Below are positions 16,319 to 24,484 of a DNA stretch of 64,000 nt, in pieces (position 1 is the first letter of the stretch; every line of letters starts with the position of its first letter). Source of the DNA: JAYPUA01 sp038133845. Lineage in GTDB: Bacteria > SAR324 > NAC60-12. Position numbers and translations under genes: made by a program. A model generated the notes under the pieces. It saw only the letters and a list, made by a program, of their open reading frames with translations, ran no database searches and was not told the origin of the DNA. Location of the stretch: the NCBI GenBank assembly GCA_038133845.1, contig JAYPUA010000012.1:19426-83425 (forward strand), read 5' to 3'.

Positions 16319-16567
16319 ATGGAAAAGACCAGGGTGATTCTGGTAGAGGTGCAGGCTGCAGGTCGTCAGGAGCCGGATCGGTTTGGGCCACGGGATTTTG
16401 GACACCTGCTGCATCGGGTCCGTTCCGGATGGCGTCCGCTGACGATGCTGCTGCGCTATTCGGACAACTCCCACCACGGACGGGTCGTGGTCCCGGAGTC
16501 GATCCCGGAATTTCCCACGTGGCTCGCTCGAGAGCTGGAGCCTCCGGACCCGCCAGAGGAGACCTGA
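16319..16567 (+). CDS. hypothetical small protein (82 aa)
   Basis: Not recognised. A run of G (GGGGGCGA) just before the ATG can serve as ribosome binding site, and codon usage matches the genome. The product is small and charged (MEKTRVILVEVQAAG..., ending in EPPDPPEET), with no signal peptide. It precedes phoB by 100 bases on the same strand. A longer frame extends upstream but has no supporting start signal. Confidence 0.5.
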   Translation: MEKTRVILVEVQAAGRQEPDRFGPRDFGHLLHRVRSGWRPLTMLLRYSDNSHHGRVVVPESIPEFPTWLARELEPPDPPEET

Positions 16568-16667
16568 CGGGAGGCCTGCAACAATTTTGTCCCTCGCGAG
16601 CGGGGCTAACCCAATCCTAATGAAACTGAGCAAGAATGGTGTTTTTGGCAACCTTCATGAGAAAGAC

Positions 16668-17360
16668 ATGAGCAAATACACCATTCTGGCGGTTGAGGAC
16701 GAGGAGGACATCCTAGAACTGATTCGCTACAATCTGGAGAAAGAGGGGTATCAGGTCATTGGGGCGCTCTCAGGCGAAGCGGCCCGTCCGCTGGTCGCCC
16801 AGAAGAGTCCGGACCTGATCCTGCTGGATCTGATGCTTCCGGGTATTGGTGGGCTGGACCTCTGCCGGGCTCTGAAACAGAGTGAGCGCACGCGTCACAT
16901 TCCCGTCGTGATGCTCACCGCCAAGAGCGAGGATGCGGACGTGGTGGCTGGGCTGGAGATTGGGGCCGATGACTACATCACCAAGCCCTTCAGTCCCCGG
17001 GTGCTCCTGGCACGGGTCCGTGCCGTCCTGAGGCGCTCCGGTTCTGGTCCGGTTGCCGAGGAAGCGGTACTGGTTGTAGAAACCCTGCGCATTCATCCGG
17101 GAAGGCACGAGGTGACCCTGGCCGGAGAGACCATCCACCTCACGCTCACGGAGTTCAAGATCTTGCACTTTCTGGCTCGCCATCCGGGCTGGGTCTACAC
17201 CCGGGATCAGATCATTGATGCGGTCCGTGGAGAGGACTATGCCGTGACGGACCGTGCGATCGATGTGCAGATTGTCGGGCTGCGCAAGAAACTGGGCGAA
17301 CAGGGGAACGTGATCGAGACTGTACGGGGCATCGGCTACCGCTTCAAGGATCGAGACTGA
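16668..17360 (+). CDS. phoB: PhoB-type response regulator (OmpR/PhoB family)
   Basis: 230 residues: receiver domain (about 1-120) with acidic pocket VEDEED, phosphoacceptor in LILLDLMLPGIGG (Asp about 54), and the signalling lysine in DDYITKPFSPR. The C-terminal winged-helix DNA-binding domain (about 130-228) contains LTLTEFKILHFLARHPGWVYTRDQ and the C-terminal IETVRGIGYRFK. With the adjacent kinase it forms the phosphate-starvation two-component system. I chose the Met of MSKYTIL because the receiver fold starts there; an upstream in-frame extension of 27 residues looks non-native. It lies two bases before phoR. Confidence 0.9.
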   Translation: MSKYTILAVEDEEDILELIRYNLEKEGYQVIGALSGEAARPLVAQKSPDLILLDLMLPGIGGLDLCRALKQSERTRHIPVVMLTAKSEDADVVAGLEIGADDYITKPFSPRVLLARVRAVLRRSGSGPVAEEAVLVVETLRIHPGRHEVTLAGETIHLTLTEFKILHFLARHPGWVYTRDQIIDAVRGEDYAVTDRAIDVQIVGLRKKLGEQGNVIETVRGIGYRFKDRD

Positions 17361-17362
17361 CG

Positions 17363-18817
17363 ATGCGTCGCCCTCACCTGGACCGCTGGCTGTGGATCGG
17401 CTTCCTGATTCTTGGAGCGTTGCTGCTGATCCTCTTTGGGAGAATCCTGAAGGGACTGCAGGATCTGCCAGGTGCGGAGTCGGAGGCGCTCCGCTCCGAG
17501 TTGCTGTTTGGGGCCTTGGGGGTTCTGATCCTCGCTGGATGGGGAGTCTATCTCCTGACGCGTGGGTTGCAGCATCACCTGAGGAGCTTTCAGAGTTCGT
17601 TGAGAAAGTTGGGAGTGGATTCCACCGAACGTCAACTTCCCCTGCCTGATTCGCAGGAGTTTGCCGAGTTGGGGAGAACCATCTGGGAACTGCTTGATGC
17701 CTACCAGCAGCGGTTGGGGCAACTCTCGCGGGAGAACGAGGAACAGGCGCTGCTCCTGGCCAGCATGCAGGAAGGCTACGTCGCTGTGGATCGGGACTAC
17801 CGAATCCTCCGGACCAACTCTGTTGCGGCAGACACCCTGAAATTTTCACTGCAGGAGTGTTTGGGGCGTGACTTCCGGGAGCTGATCCGCAACGTGGATC
17901 TGCACCGGGGGCTCGAACAGTTGCTCTGCGGCGAGACGATGGAGGATCAGGACCTGCGTGTGTTTGTCGATGGAGAGGAAATGTCCTTGCGGCTCAGTGG
18001 CACGCCGCTTTGGCTTCCCGGGGACGAGATCACCGGGGCGCTGATTTTCTTCACAGACATTACCCGGTTGCAGCGTCTGGAAACAATGCGGCGAGATTTT
18101 GTGGCGAACGTCTCTCATGAACTCAAGACGCCGATCACCTCCGTCAAGGGTGCGGTGGAGACCTTGCTGGGCGGAGCCATGGAAGACCCGGAGATGGGCC
18201 GGAAGTTTCTGCAGATTGCCGAACGGAATGCCGACCGGTTGAATGCCATCATTGATGACCTGCTCATCCTCTCACGCATTGAGGACGGCAAGTCGCACGC
18301 TCTGGAGATGTCCTGGGTGCGCCTGGAGGAGGTGCTGCAGCAGGTGCGGCAGGTGTGTGAACCGAAGGCTGCGGGCAAGTCGATCTCGATGCTGATTGAG
18401 TGTCCAGAAGGTCTCCAGGTGCAGATCAACCCGCCACTGCTGGAGCAGGCCCTGGTGAATCTGGTCGACAACGCAATCAAGTACAGCGAGCCCCAAACCC
18501 AAGTGCGCCTGAAGGCCTCGCAGGAACAGAGCCTGCTCACCATCGAAGTACAGGATGAGGGCTTTGGGGTCGAGGTCAAGCATGTGGACCGGCTCTTTGA
18601 ACGCTTCTATCGCGTCGACAAGGCCCGGAGTCGCAAGGTTGGCGGAACCGGGCTGGGGCTGGCCATCGTCAAGCACATCGTGCATGCCCACGGAGGCGCC
18701 ATTCAGGTCCGGAGCGCTCTGGGGCAGGGGAGCACCTTCTGCCTGGAACTTCCTCAGCCTCAGCTTGCTTCAGCCACTCCGGAACCTTCCCCCAACGTGA
18801 TCGAGACCGCCTCCTGA
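17363..18817 (+). CDS. phoR: PhoR-type sensor histidine kinase
   Basis: 484 residues. Two transmembrane helices (about 9-28 and 48-67) are separated by a short periplasmic loop, as in PhoR, which senses phosphate status through the Pst system rather than by ligand binding. A linker and a PAS domain follow (about 125-235, MQEGYVAVDRDYRILRTN). The HisKA box is FVANVSHELKTPITSVKG (His about 253). The ATPase boxes are N (NLVDNAIKYS), G1 (VQDEGFGV), F (LFERFYRVD) and G2 (GGTGLGLAIVKHIV). Co-transcribed with phoB. No pst genes are in the window. Confidence 0.9.
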   Translation: MRRPHLDRWLWIGFLILGALLLILFGRILKGLQDLPGAESEALRSELLFGALGVLILAGWGVYLLTRGLQHHLRSFQSSLRKLGVDSTERQLPLPDSQEFAELGRTIWELLDAYQQRLGQLSRENEEQALLLASMQEGYVAVDRDYRILRTNSVAADTLKFSLQECLGRDFRELIRNVDLHRGLEQLLCGETMEDQDLRVFVDGEEMSLRLSGTPLWLPGDEITGALIFFTDITRLQRLETMRRDFVANVSHELKTPITSVKGAVETLLGGAMEDPEMGRKFLQIAERNADRLNAIIDDLLILSRIEDGKSHALEMSWVRLEEVLQQVRQVCEPKAAGKSISMLIECPEGLQVQINPPLLEQALVNLVDNAIKYSEPQTQVRLKASQEQSLLTIEVQDEGFGVEVKHVDRLFERFYRVDKARSRKVGGTGLGLAIVKHIVHAHGGAIQVRSALGQGSTFCLELPQPQLASATPEPSPNVIETAS

Positions 18818-18881
18818 CCCAGAGCGAGGCTCCGACCGCTCTCCCTGTTTTCCTCTTTTATTTTAAAGATTTTGTAAGGTC

Positions 18882-18897
18882 TTGGTAAATTTACCAA
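18882..18897. promoter_or_regulatory. perfect 16-base palindrome, candidate operator
   Basis: TTGGTAAATTTACCAA is an exact palindrome in an AT-rich stretch between phoR and the universal stress protein gene. A perfect dyad of eight-base half-sites next to promoter-like AT-rich sequence is typical of a dimeric repressor or activator site. The cognate regulator is unknown and no second copy was noticed. A TTGTAA box lies ten bases upstream but its -10 partner is weak. Confidence 0.45.
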
Positions 18898-19029
18898 TAT
18901 CCGAGTCTACGAAATTTGGAGATCCTGAAGTTGCTTTTTCCTGTGGAAGAAGTCTTCACATTCAATCAGCATGGCCGGATGCTGGGTGGAGAAGAATCAC
19001 CACACCATTTCGTTTTCCAGAGCGAGGCC

Positions 19030-19533
19030 ATGTTTGATACAGCCTTCCCAGCCATTGAGTCGGATTCGGCAAAAGTGCCCCATCCCCATTTTCCTGAGGC
19101 TCCTGCGCTCTCCGTAGGAAAAATCCTCGTACCTGTCAGCTTGCATCAGACGTCTCAGATCTCGTTGCGTTACGCCGCGGCATTTGCGCGCCTGTTCAAT
19201 GCAGAGGTCTTGTTGCTCCACGTCTGCGAGCACCAGGAGTATGCCCAGAGTGAGGAAAGCTCCGTCGAGGTTCCCGCAGAGCAGATGGTGCAGTTTGAGC
19301 AGATCCGGCAACAGATCGTTCCGCAGTCCACGTTCTCCATGAGCGAGGGGGATCTAATCTCCGAGATCGTCCGTTTCGCCAAAGATGCCAGCGCCGACCT
19401 GATCATCCTCAGCACCCATGGATACAAGGGGCTGGCCTACAGCATGAAAGGGAGCGTGGCGGAGAAGGTCATGCGCTACTCCAGTTGTCCCGTGCTGTGC
19501 GTGAAGAACGACGACCAGCACTTCCTGAGCTAG
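19030..19533 (+). CDS. universal stress protein (UspA family)
   Basis: The UspA-type domain starts at VGKILVPVS and shows the ATP-binding pattern G-x2-G-x9-GS in THGYKGLAYSMKGSVAEKV near the C-terminus, so it is probably a nucleotide-binding member. Such proteins act in the cytosol under starvation and stress; targets are usually unknown. I chose ATG 19030 (GCGAGG upstream; 167 residues). TTG at 18916 or ATG at 18979 would give longer forms, but the extra sequence is AT-rich and poorly coding. The gene is monocistronic behind an AT-rich leader carrying a perfect palindrome. Confidence 0.8.
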   Translation: MFDTAFPAIESDSAKVPHPHFPEAPALSVGKILVPVSLHQTSQISLRYAAAFARLFNAEVLLLHVCEHQEYAQSEESSVEVPAEQMVQFEQIRQQIVPQSTFSMSEGDLISEIVRFAKDASADLIILSTHGYKGLAYSMKGSVAEKVMRYSSCPVLCVKNDDQHFLS

Positions 19534-19579
19534 CAGGAGCTCTCGGCGCCTTGGGGAGGCGGGAACTCCCGGAGGCTGA

Positions 19580-20881
19580 TTACTCCTTGGGGCGCCGATC
19601 CACGACCCGACGGGCTTTCCCCAAAGACCGCTCGACTCCTCCCGGAGGGAGCATCCTGACCTGGACGCTTACCCCAACTCTCCCCTTGACCTGCTGCTTG
19701 AGGCGTTCAGCGCTCTGGGCCTGAGCCTCCGGGCTCATCTCGGAGTCGCGAGCCTCTAGAAGCACGGTCATTTCATCCATGCGGTCTTCACGAGTCAACT
19801 CGATCTGATAATTTGGCGAGAGCGCCGGATCTTCCAGCAGGATCTCCTCAATCTGAGTGGGGAACACGTTGACGCCACGGAGGATCATCATGTCATCAGA
19901 CCGTCCGGTGATCTTCTCCATGCGACGCATCACCCGGTTTGTTCCCGGGAGGAGACGGGTCAGGTCGCGGGTGCGGTAGCGGATGATCGGCATGGCCTCC
20001 TTGGTCAAGGAGGTGAACACCAGCTCACCTTGCTCCCCATCCGGAAGCACCGCTCCGGTCTGCGGGTCAATCACCTCCGGATAGAAGTGATCCTCCCAGA
20101 GGTACAGCCCGTTCTTCTCCTCGACGCACTCATTGGCCACACCCGGACCGATCACTTCGGAGAGTCCGTAGATGTCCACGGCGTTGAGGTCGAAGAGTTC
20201 CTCGATCTCTGCGCGCATTTTGGGCGTCCAGGGCTCGGCACCGAAAATTCCGGTCTGCAGGGAGCACTTCTTGGGGTCCAGCCCCTGCTTCAAGAACTCG
20301 TCGGCAATCACCAGGAGGTAGGAGGGCGTGACCATGATGACGTCCGGACGGAAGTCCTCGATCAACTGCACCTGTCGCTCGGTCATCCCTCCGGAGACGG
20401 GAACCACAGTGCACCCGAGCTTTTCAGCGCCATAGTGTGCTCCCAGCCCGCCGGTGAACAGTCCGTAGCCATACGCCACATGAACGGTCTGCCCGGGGCG
20501 TCCTCCCGAGGCCCAGATGCTCCGGGCACAGACTTCAGCCCAGACGTCGACATCGTTGCGGGTGTAGCCCACAACGGTCGGCTTGCCGGTGGTTCCGCTG
20601 GAGGCATGAATCCGGGACACCTGCTCGCGAGGAACGGCGAACATGCCAAACGGATAGTTGTCGCGCAGGTCGCTCTTGACCGTGAAGGGAAATTTCGCCA
20701 GATCCGCGAGGCTCCGGCAGTCATCCGGATGGACTCCCGCATCGTCAAAGGCCTTGCGGTAGTGCGGGACGTTTTCGTAGGCTCGCTTCAGGGTGCTCTG
20801 CAGACGCTGGAGCTGGAGCACCTGCAGCTCATCCTGGCTGGCGGATTCGATGGGGTGAAGGGTGAGAGACTGAGAGTTCAT
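19580..20881 (-). CDS. paaK: phenylacetate-CoA ligase
   Basis: PaaK activates phenylacetate to phenylacetyl-CoA with ATP, the entry step of aerobic or anaerobic phenylacetate degradation. 433 residues, family length. The AMP-binding P-loop is HASSGTTGKPTVVGYT, followed by GLFTGGLGAHYGAEKLG, SGGMTERQVQLIEDF, the adenylation motif YGLSEVIGPG, and the C-terminal ITGRSDDMMILRGVNVFP hinge. No paaA-E or paaG-Z genes are nearby, so it may act in phenylalanine or indolepyruvate metabolism instead. A true aryl-CoA ligase role is solid; the exact substrate is inferred. Confidence 0.9.
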   Translation of the reverse strand: MNSQSLTLHPIESASQDELQVLQLQRLQSTLKRAYENVPHYRKAFDDAGVHPDDCRSLADLAKFPFTVKSDLRDNYPFGMFAVPREQVSRIHASSGTTGKPTVVGYTRNDVDVWAEVCARSIWASGGRPGQTVHVAYGYGLFTGGLGAHYGAEKLGCTVVPVSGGMTERQVQLIEDFRPDVIMVTPSYLLVIADEFLKQGLDPKKCSLQTGIFGAEPWTPKMRAEIEELFDLNAVDIYGLSEVIGPGVANECVEEKNGLYLWEDHFYPEVIDPQTGAVLPDGEQGELVFTSLTKEAMPIIRYRTRDLTRLLPGTNRVMRRMEKITGRSDDMMILRGVNVFPTQIEEILLEDPALSPNYQIELTREDRMDEMTVLLEARDSEMSPEAQAQSAERLKQQVKGRVGVSVQVRMLPPGGVERSLGKARRVVDRRPKE

Positions 20882-21002
20882 GGCTCCTCCGTGAGGTAAA
20901 GGTCAGGCACAAGCAGGCAGCTTGAGGCAGGCAGCATCGCTTCTGAGCCGAAACGGTAACCAACCCGAAGGCTCATGGCAAGTGAGTTGTTGGAAGTGCA
21001 GG

Positions 21003-21692
21003 TCAAAGCGAAAAATAGTAGTTGAAGAACAGGGTGTGAAGCTGGGAACGCTCCAGAAAGGGCTCCTCATCGGAAAGCCCCACGACCCGCTGCGAGTAGG
21101 ACGCCCGGTACATCAGCATCAGGTTCCTTGAGGGAAACAGGGCGACTCCGGTTCCCACCTCGGCTGCAAGTTCATTTTGGTAGTCCCGCTCCACATCGTT
21201 GAAGCGTGCTCTGGACGCTTGCAGACCTGCACCGGCGTGAGCGTGCAGCTGCTTCCAGCGTAGTGGAAACCAGTTCCACCAGAGCGTGTGCTGCTCCACC
21301 TCCAACTCACGCTCCGTGCCTGCCGTACCTGCAGAGACCTCCAGAAACGAAGCCTGCCGCGTATACTCGATGGACTGACGGTCCCAGAAAAAGCCCAGGT
21401 TGAAGCCAGCTCCGTTGCTGAGTGCCTCTGCAGAACGGACGGTGCCCAGATCTGCCGGCTTCAATTCGACATCCCGGAGTCCGACTCCAAAGTAGAGTCC
21501 CACCCAAGGTACGGGTCGCCCATCGCCAAGAAAGCTGGGGGGCTCTGTAGGGCGGCGAAACTCCAGCATCTTGGAGTCCCTCTCTCGGGAGGTGTCCAGG
21601 CGTCCGGGCCACTCTTGGGCGAGCGCGCTCCAGGCCCCCAGGAACCACAAGCCGGCGAGCAGGATCAGCGGTCTTCGAGAGGCTGCACTCAT
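21003..21692 (-). CDS. outer-membrane beta-barrel protein, OmpA/OmpW-like fold
   Basis: 229 residues with a signal peptide (AASRRPLILLAGLWFLGAWSALAQ). The mature chain has about eight amphipathic strands (for example PWVGLYFGVGLRDVEL, GAGFNLGFFWDRQSIEYT, LHAHAGAGLQASRARF, LMLMYRASYSQRVV) and ends in a C-terminal aromatic strand LHTLFFNYYFSL, as BamA substrates do. It starts at the stop of lptD (ATGA), so the two are translationally coupled. This might indicate a role in LPS transport or outer-membrane integrity, but no family was recognised. GTG 21701 is an alternative start. Confidence 0.65.
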   Translation of the reverse strand: MSAASRRPLILLAGLWFLGAWSALAQEWPGRLDTSRERDSKMLEFRRPTEPPSFLGDGRPVPWVGLYFGVGLRDVELKPADLGTVRSAEALSNGAGFNLGFFWDRQSIEYTRQASFLEVSAGTAGTERELEVEQHTLWWNWFPLRWKQLHAHAGAGLQASRARFNDVERDYQNELAAEVGTGVALFPSRNLMLMYRASYSQRVVGLSDEEPFLERSQLHTLFFNYYFSL

Positions 21693-24409
21693 TCGCTCCA
21701 CCCTGGGAAGGTCTGCTCCGGGAGGCTGATGCCGCCCAGGTCGATGTTGGCATAGATGGCGCGCTCCACGTACTCCACCTCCTGCCCACTGCTGGTCAAA
21801 GTCGTTGCCGCCTGCTCCTGAAGCCGCAGGGTGATGTTCCAGCAGTCGGGAGTGTACTTGAGGAACAGCGAATTTTCCGTCAGACGACGCTTGAAGGCGC
21901 TCTCTGGAGTGAGGTCGAACGACCCGGAAATCCCGGCAGAGAGGGCCTCGTGAAGCTCGTGGCTGTTGCTGAACCCGAAGGTCTTTGTCGCCGCGTACTC
22001 TGCACCGTACGGCGTGGTGTAGGGGACCTCGTTTTCTCTGAAGCTGACGGAGGCCCGGTTGTTGGTCGAGAGGCCCACCTGTACCCCAAGCGCGTACTCG
22101 ACGACGCGGTGGCGCTGATGATGATACCGGTTGAGGTAATTCACGCTCACTCCGGACACCGGGAAGACGGACAGCTCCGTTTTCAGAGGGAGAAGCGGTT
22201 GCCCAACCTCCGTTTCATTGCCCAGAGGAGTAGGGCCGACAGGATCGAAATCCGGGTGGGTGCGCAAAAAATCGTAGGGCTGGCTGAAGGTCAACCGGCC
22301 CCAGATTTCGGCCTTTCCCTCAGATTCGGAGCGGCGGCCAACCCCTGGAGTGCGCTGGGGTGCCCCGCGCTCTGCAAGAGCCAGAATGGTCTCCACAACC
22401 TCCGGATCCGGAGAGCCGGGCAATCGAGCGAGCGCTGATTCGAGGTCGGATTCACTGAGGAATTCACGCCCTTTCAGACGCTCCAGTCGCTGCAGCAACA
22501 ACTCGTCCAGCCCTTCTTTGCGGAGCCGATTGAGGGTGGCAAAGGAGACCTTCAGCGTAGGCTCGTACACACGACGCTTGACCAGAAGCAGGTTCTCCAC
22601 ACGCAAGGTGGCCAAGCGTCTGGTCCGGAGGGTCCCGCCAAAAGGAGGAAGCTCGTTCTGAAAATTCTGGGAGACATCCTCGATGTATTCGTACTGCAGC
22701 CGGGGCGTGACCCGATGCTTGGCACGACTGTAAAGGTCGTTGTCCAGGGCAAAGGTCCGGGAGATGACAGTATCCAAAGCGACGTCAGCGAGGCTGACGT
22801 TGAAGTCGTACTCTCCGGACGTCTCTCCGGTGTCGATACTCCAGACGCGGTAGTTTGAGACCTGCTTGGCAACTCCCAAGCTTACACCAACCACTCCGAG
22901 CGTGGAGCGCAGTCGCAACTCCGGATTCAGAACCGTCCCCAAGCCGTTGAGTCCTTCCTCGCGGTAGAAGCGAGTGTGGGATCCGGAGAGTGCGTAGTTG
23001 AGAGTGGTGTTCTGGCTGCGCCATGCGGTCTCCGACCAGCGGAAGCTGATGCTGGGAAGCGACTGCACACGGCTGCGGTCCACTGCGTTGTTAAGCACCG
23101 CGATCTCATTCCCCTGGTAGACCCGGTCCTGGGTTGCGGAAAGGGCGACGTTGCCTTCCGCAAACTGCTGGCTGAGCGAGAGCGTCAGCTTTTGGGCGTA
23201 GTTCGGGTTCGGCTCGTCGATCAACTCGTACTCCTTCTGGAACTGGCTGTCGCTGTAGACAAGCCCGGAGGCAATCAACCGTGTCGCCGGACCAAAGCTC
23301 TGGTTGTGGTTGAATGCGTACTTGAAGCGTGAGGGGTGAAGGTTGGACTCGGCAGCCTCTTCGGCGCTCAGGCTCCCGGCCTCCTGCTCCGGATCACGTG
23401 GGTCACGCTCCCAGAAGCGCTGGCTACGGACCTCTCCACGCATCCCCTCCCGAAAGGCATATTGATAATCCAGCTTCCATCCCGGACCCCGTCGCTCCAC
23501 CCAATCGTAGGTCACCGTGAGGTCGTGCTCGTCATCCAGCGCCCAGAAGTAAGGCAGGCCAATTCGGTAGCCCAGGTCGAACTTGGGCAGGCTGCTCCGG
23601 GTGATGGAGTATTCTGGAGGCAGGAATCCGGACTGCCGGCGTGTGACGGTCGGCCAGGCCAGGTAGGGAAAGTAGAACACCGGGACGCCCCCGACCCGCA
23701 GGCTGCTCCCCAGAGAGGAGGAGAAGTTTTCACTGAAGTAGTCGATGCGGCTCCCCCGGATCTCCCAAGCCGGGGTTCTGGGGTTGCAGGTGGTGAAGCT
23801 GCAGTTGAGCGCCAAGTAGTGGCTCTCTCCAAGTCGCTGAACGATCTCGGCCGTCAGGTAGGCTCGGTTTCGACTGTCGAAGATAGTCGCTCCCTGAAAC
23901 TCGGCAGAGCCGTCCTGAAGCCGAAGCTCCAGGCGCTCCATGACCGCAGTGACGCTCCCCTCGGAGACGCGCACGTAGCCCTCTGCACGGATCAACTGCT
24001 GTCGGGTGTCGTAGAGCACCTCCGTACCATCGATCACGATCGACTGCCAAGTCAGGGAGGCATTCTTGTAGCGGGCAATTCCGGTCTCCGGGTCCAGGGT
24101 GTAGGACTGGGCGCGCACCTGCAGCGGGTCGCGGCTGGCGCTTTGGGGAATCAGCGGGAGGCCCCGAGCGGACTGTGCCGACCCGCCCTCCAGGAAGAGG
24201 CCGAGCAGCAGAAAAATGAACAGCAGGAAGGTGCGCAAGAGCGGCAGGGTCTGAAAGATGAGGAGGCCCCGATCAGGCCAGAAGGAACGGAAAGCGGCCC
24301 GGAACTCAGGCAGAGCCTTTGAAGAAAATTTAGCGCAACTGCCGACACTTGCAATCGTTTTGGCAGGCGCTCTCGTGGAATCGTCTTGCTTTGCCAGAGA
24401 GCATCCCAT
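21689..24409 (-). CDS. lptD: LPS-assembly protein LptD
   Basis: LptD is the outer-membrane barrel that, plugged by LptE, inserts lipopolysaccharide into the outer leaflet. The N-terminal OstA-type jellyroll includes DPLQVRAQSYTLDPETG and LIRAEGYVRVSEGSVTAV. A Cys pair in LNCSFTTCNPRTPAWEI matches the LptD N-terminal disulfide cysteines. RRQSGFLPPEYSITRSS leads into the large barrel. A hydrophobic signal segment (LLRTFLLFIFLLLGLFLEGG) begins near residue 58 of the longest frame, so the true start is probably internal to the first 50 codons; no ATG exists there, and a TTG or CTG start is possible. The divergent nuoM starts 75 bases away. No lptE is evident nearby. Confidence 0.85.
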   Translation of the reverse strand: MGCSLAKQDDSTRAPAKTIASVGSCAKFSSKALPEFRAAFRSFWPDRGLLIFQTLPLLRTFLLFIFLLLGLFLEGGSAQSARGLPLIPQSASRDPLQVRAQSYTLDPETGIARYKNASLTWQSIVIDGTEVLYDTRQQLIRAEGYVRVSEGSVTAVMERLELRLQDGSAEFQGATIFDSRNRAYLTAEIVQRLGESHYLALNCSFTTCNPRTPAWEIRGSRIDYFSENFSSSLGSSLRVGGVPVFYFPYLAWPTVTRRQSGFLPPEYSITRSSLPKFDLGYRIGLPYFWALDDEHDLTVTYDWVERRGPGWKLDYQYAFREGMRGEVRSQRFWERDPRDPEQEAGSLSAEEAAESNLHPSRFKYAFNHNQSFGPATRLIASGLVYSDSQFQKEYELIDEPNPNYAQKLTLSLSQQFAEGNVALSATQDRVYQGNEIAVLNNAVDRSRVQSLPSISFRWSETAWRSQNTTLNYALSGSHTRFYREEGLNGLGTVLNPELRLRSTLGVVGVSLGVAKQVSNYRVWSIDTGETSGEYDFNVSLADVALDTVISRTFALDNDLYSRAKHRVTPRLQYEYIEDVSQNFQNELPPFGGTLRTRRLATLRVENLLLVKRRVYEPTLKVSFATLNRLRKEGLDELLLQRLERLKGREFLSESDLESALARLPGSPDPEVVETILALAERGAPQRTPGVGRRSESEGKAEIWGRLTFSQPYDFLRTHPDFDPVGPTPLGNETEVGQPLLPLKTELSVFPVSGVSVNYLNRYHHQRHRVVEYALGVQVGLSTNNRASVSFRENEVPYTTPYGAEYAATKTFGFSNSHELHEALSAGISGSFDLTPESAFKRRLTENSLFLKYTPDCWNITLRLQEQAATTLTSSGQEVEYVERAIYANIDLGGISLPEQTFPGWSE

Positions 24410-24484
24410 ATTTTGAACAGGTTTTTTCTATACCTGAGCGATCCTGACCAGGCTTTCACAATCGTACCCACAGACGGAACTCTC

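Noticed and set aside
16190..16651. A - strand frame across the small + strand gene before phoB
   Set aside because: The + strand frame has a plausible ribosome binding site and better codon use; the - strand product is not protein-like.
16568..16667. Pho box upstream of phoB
   Set aside because: No CTGTCAT-type direct repeats could be found.
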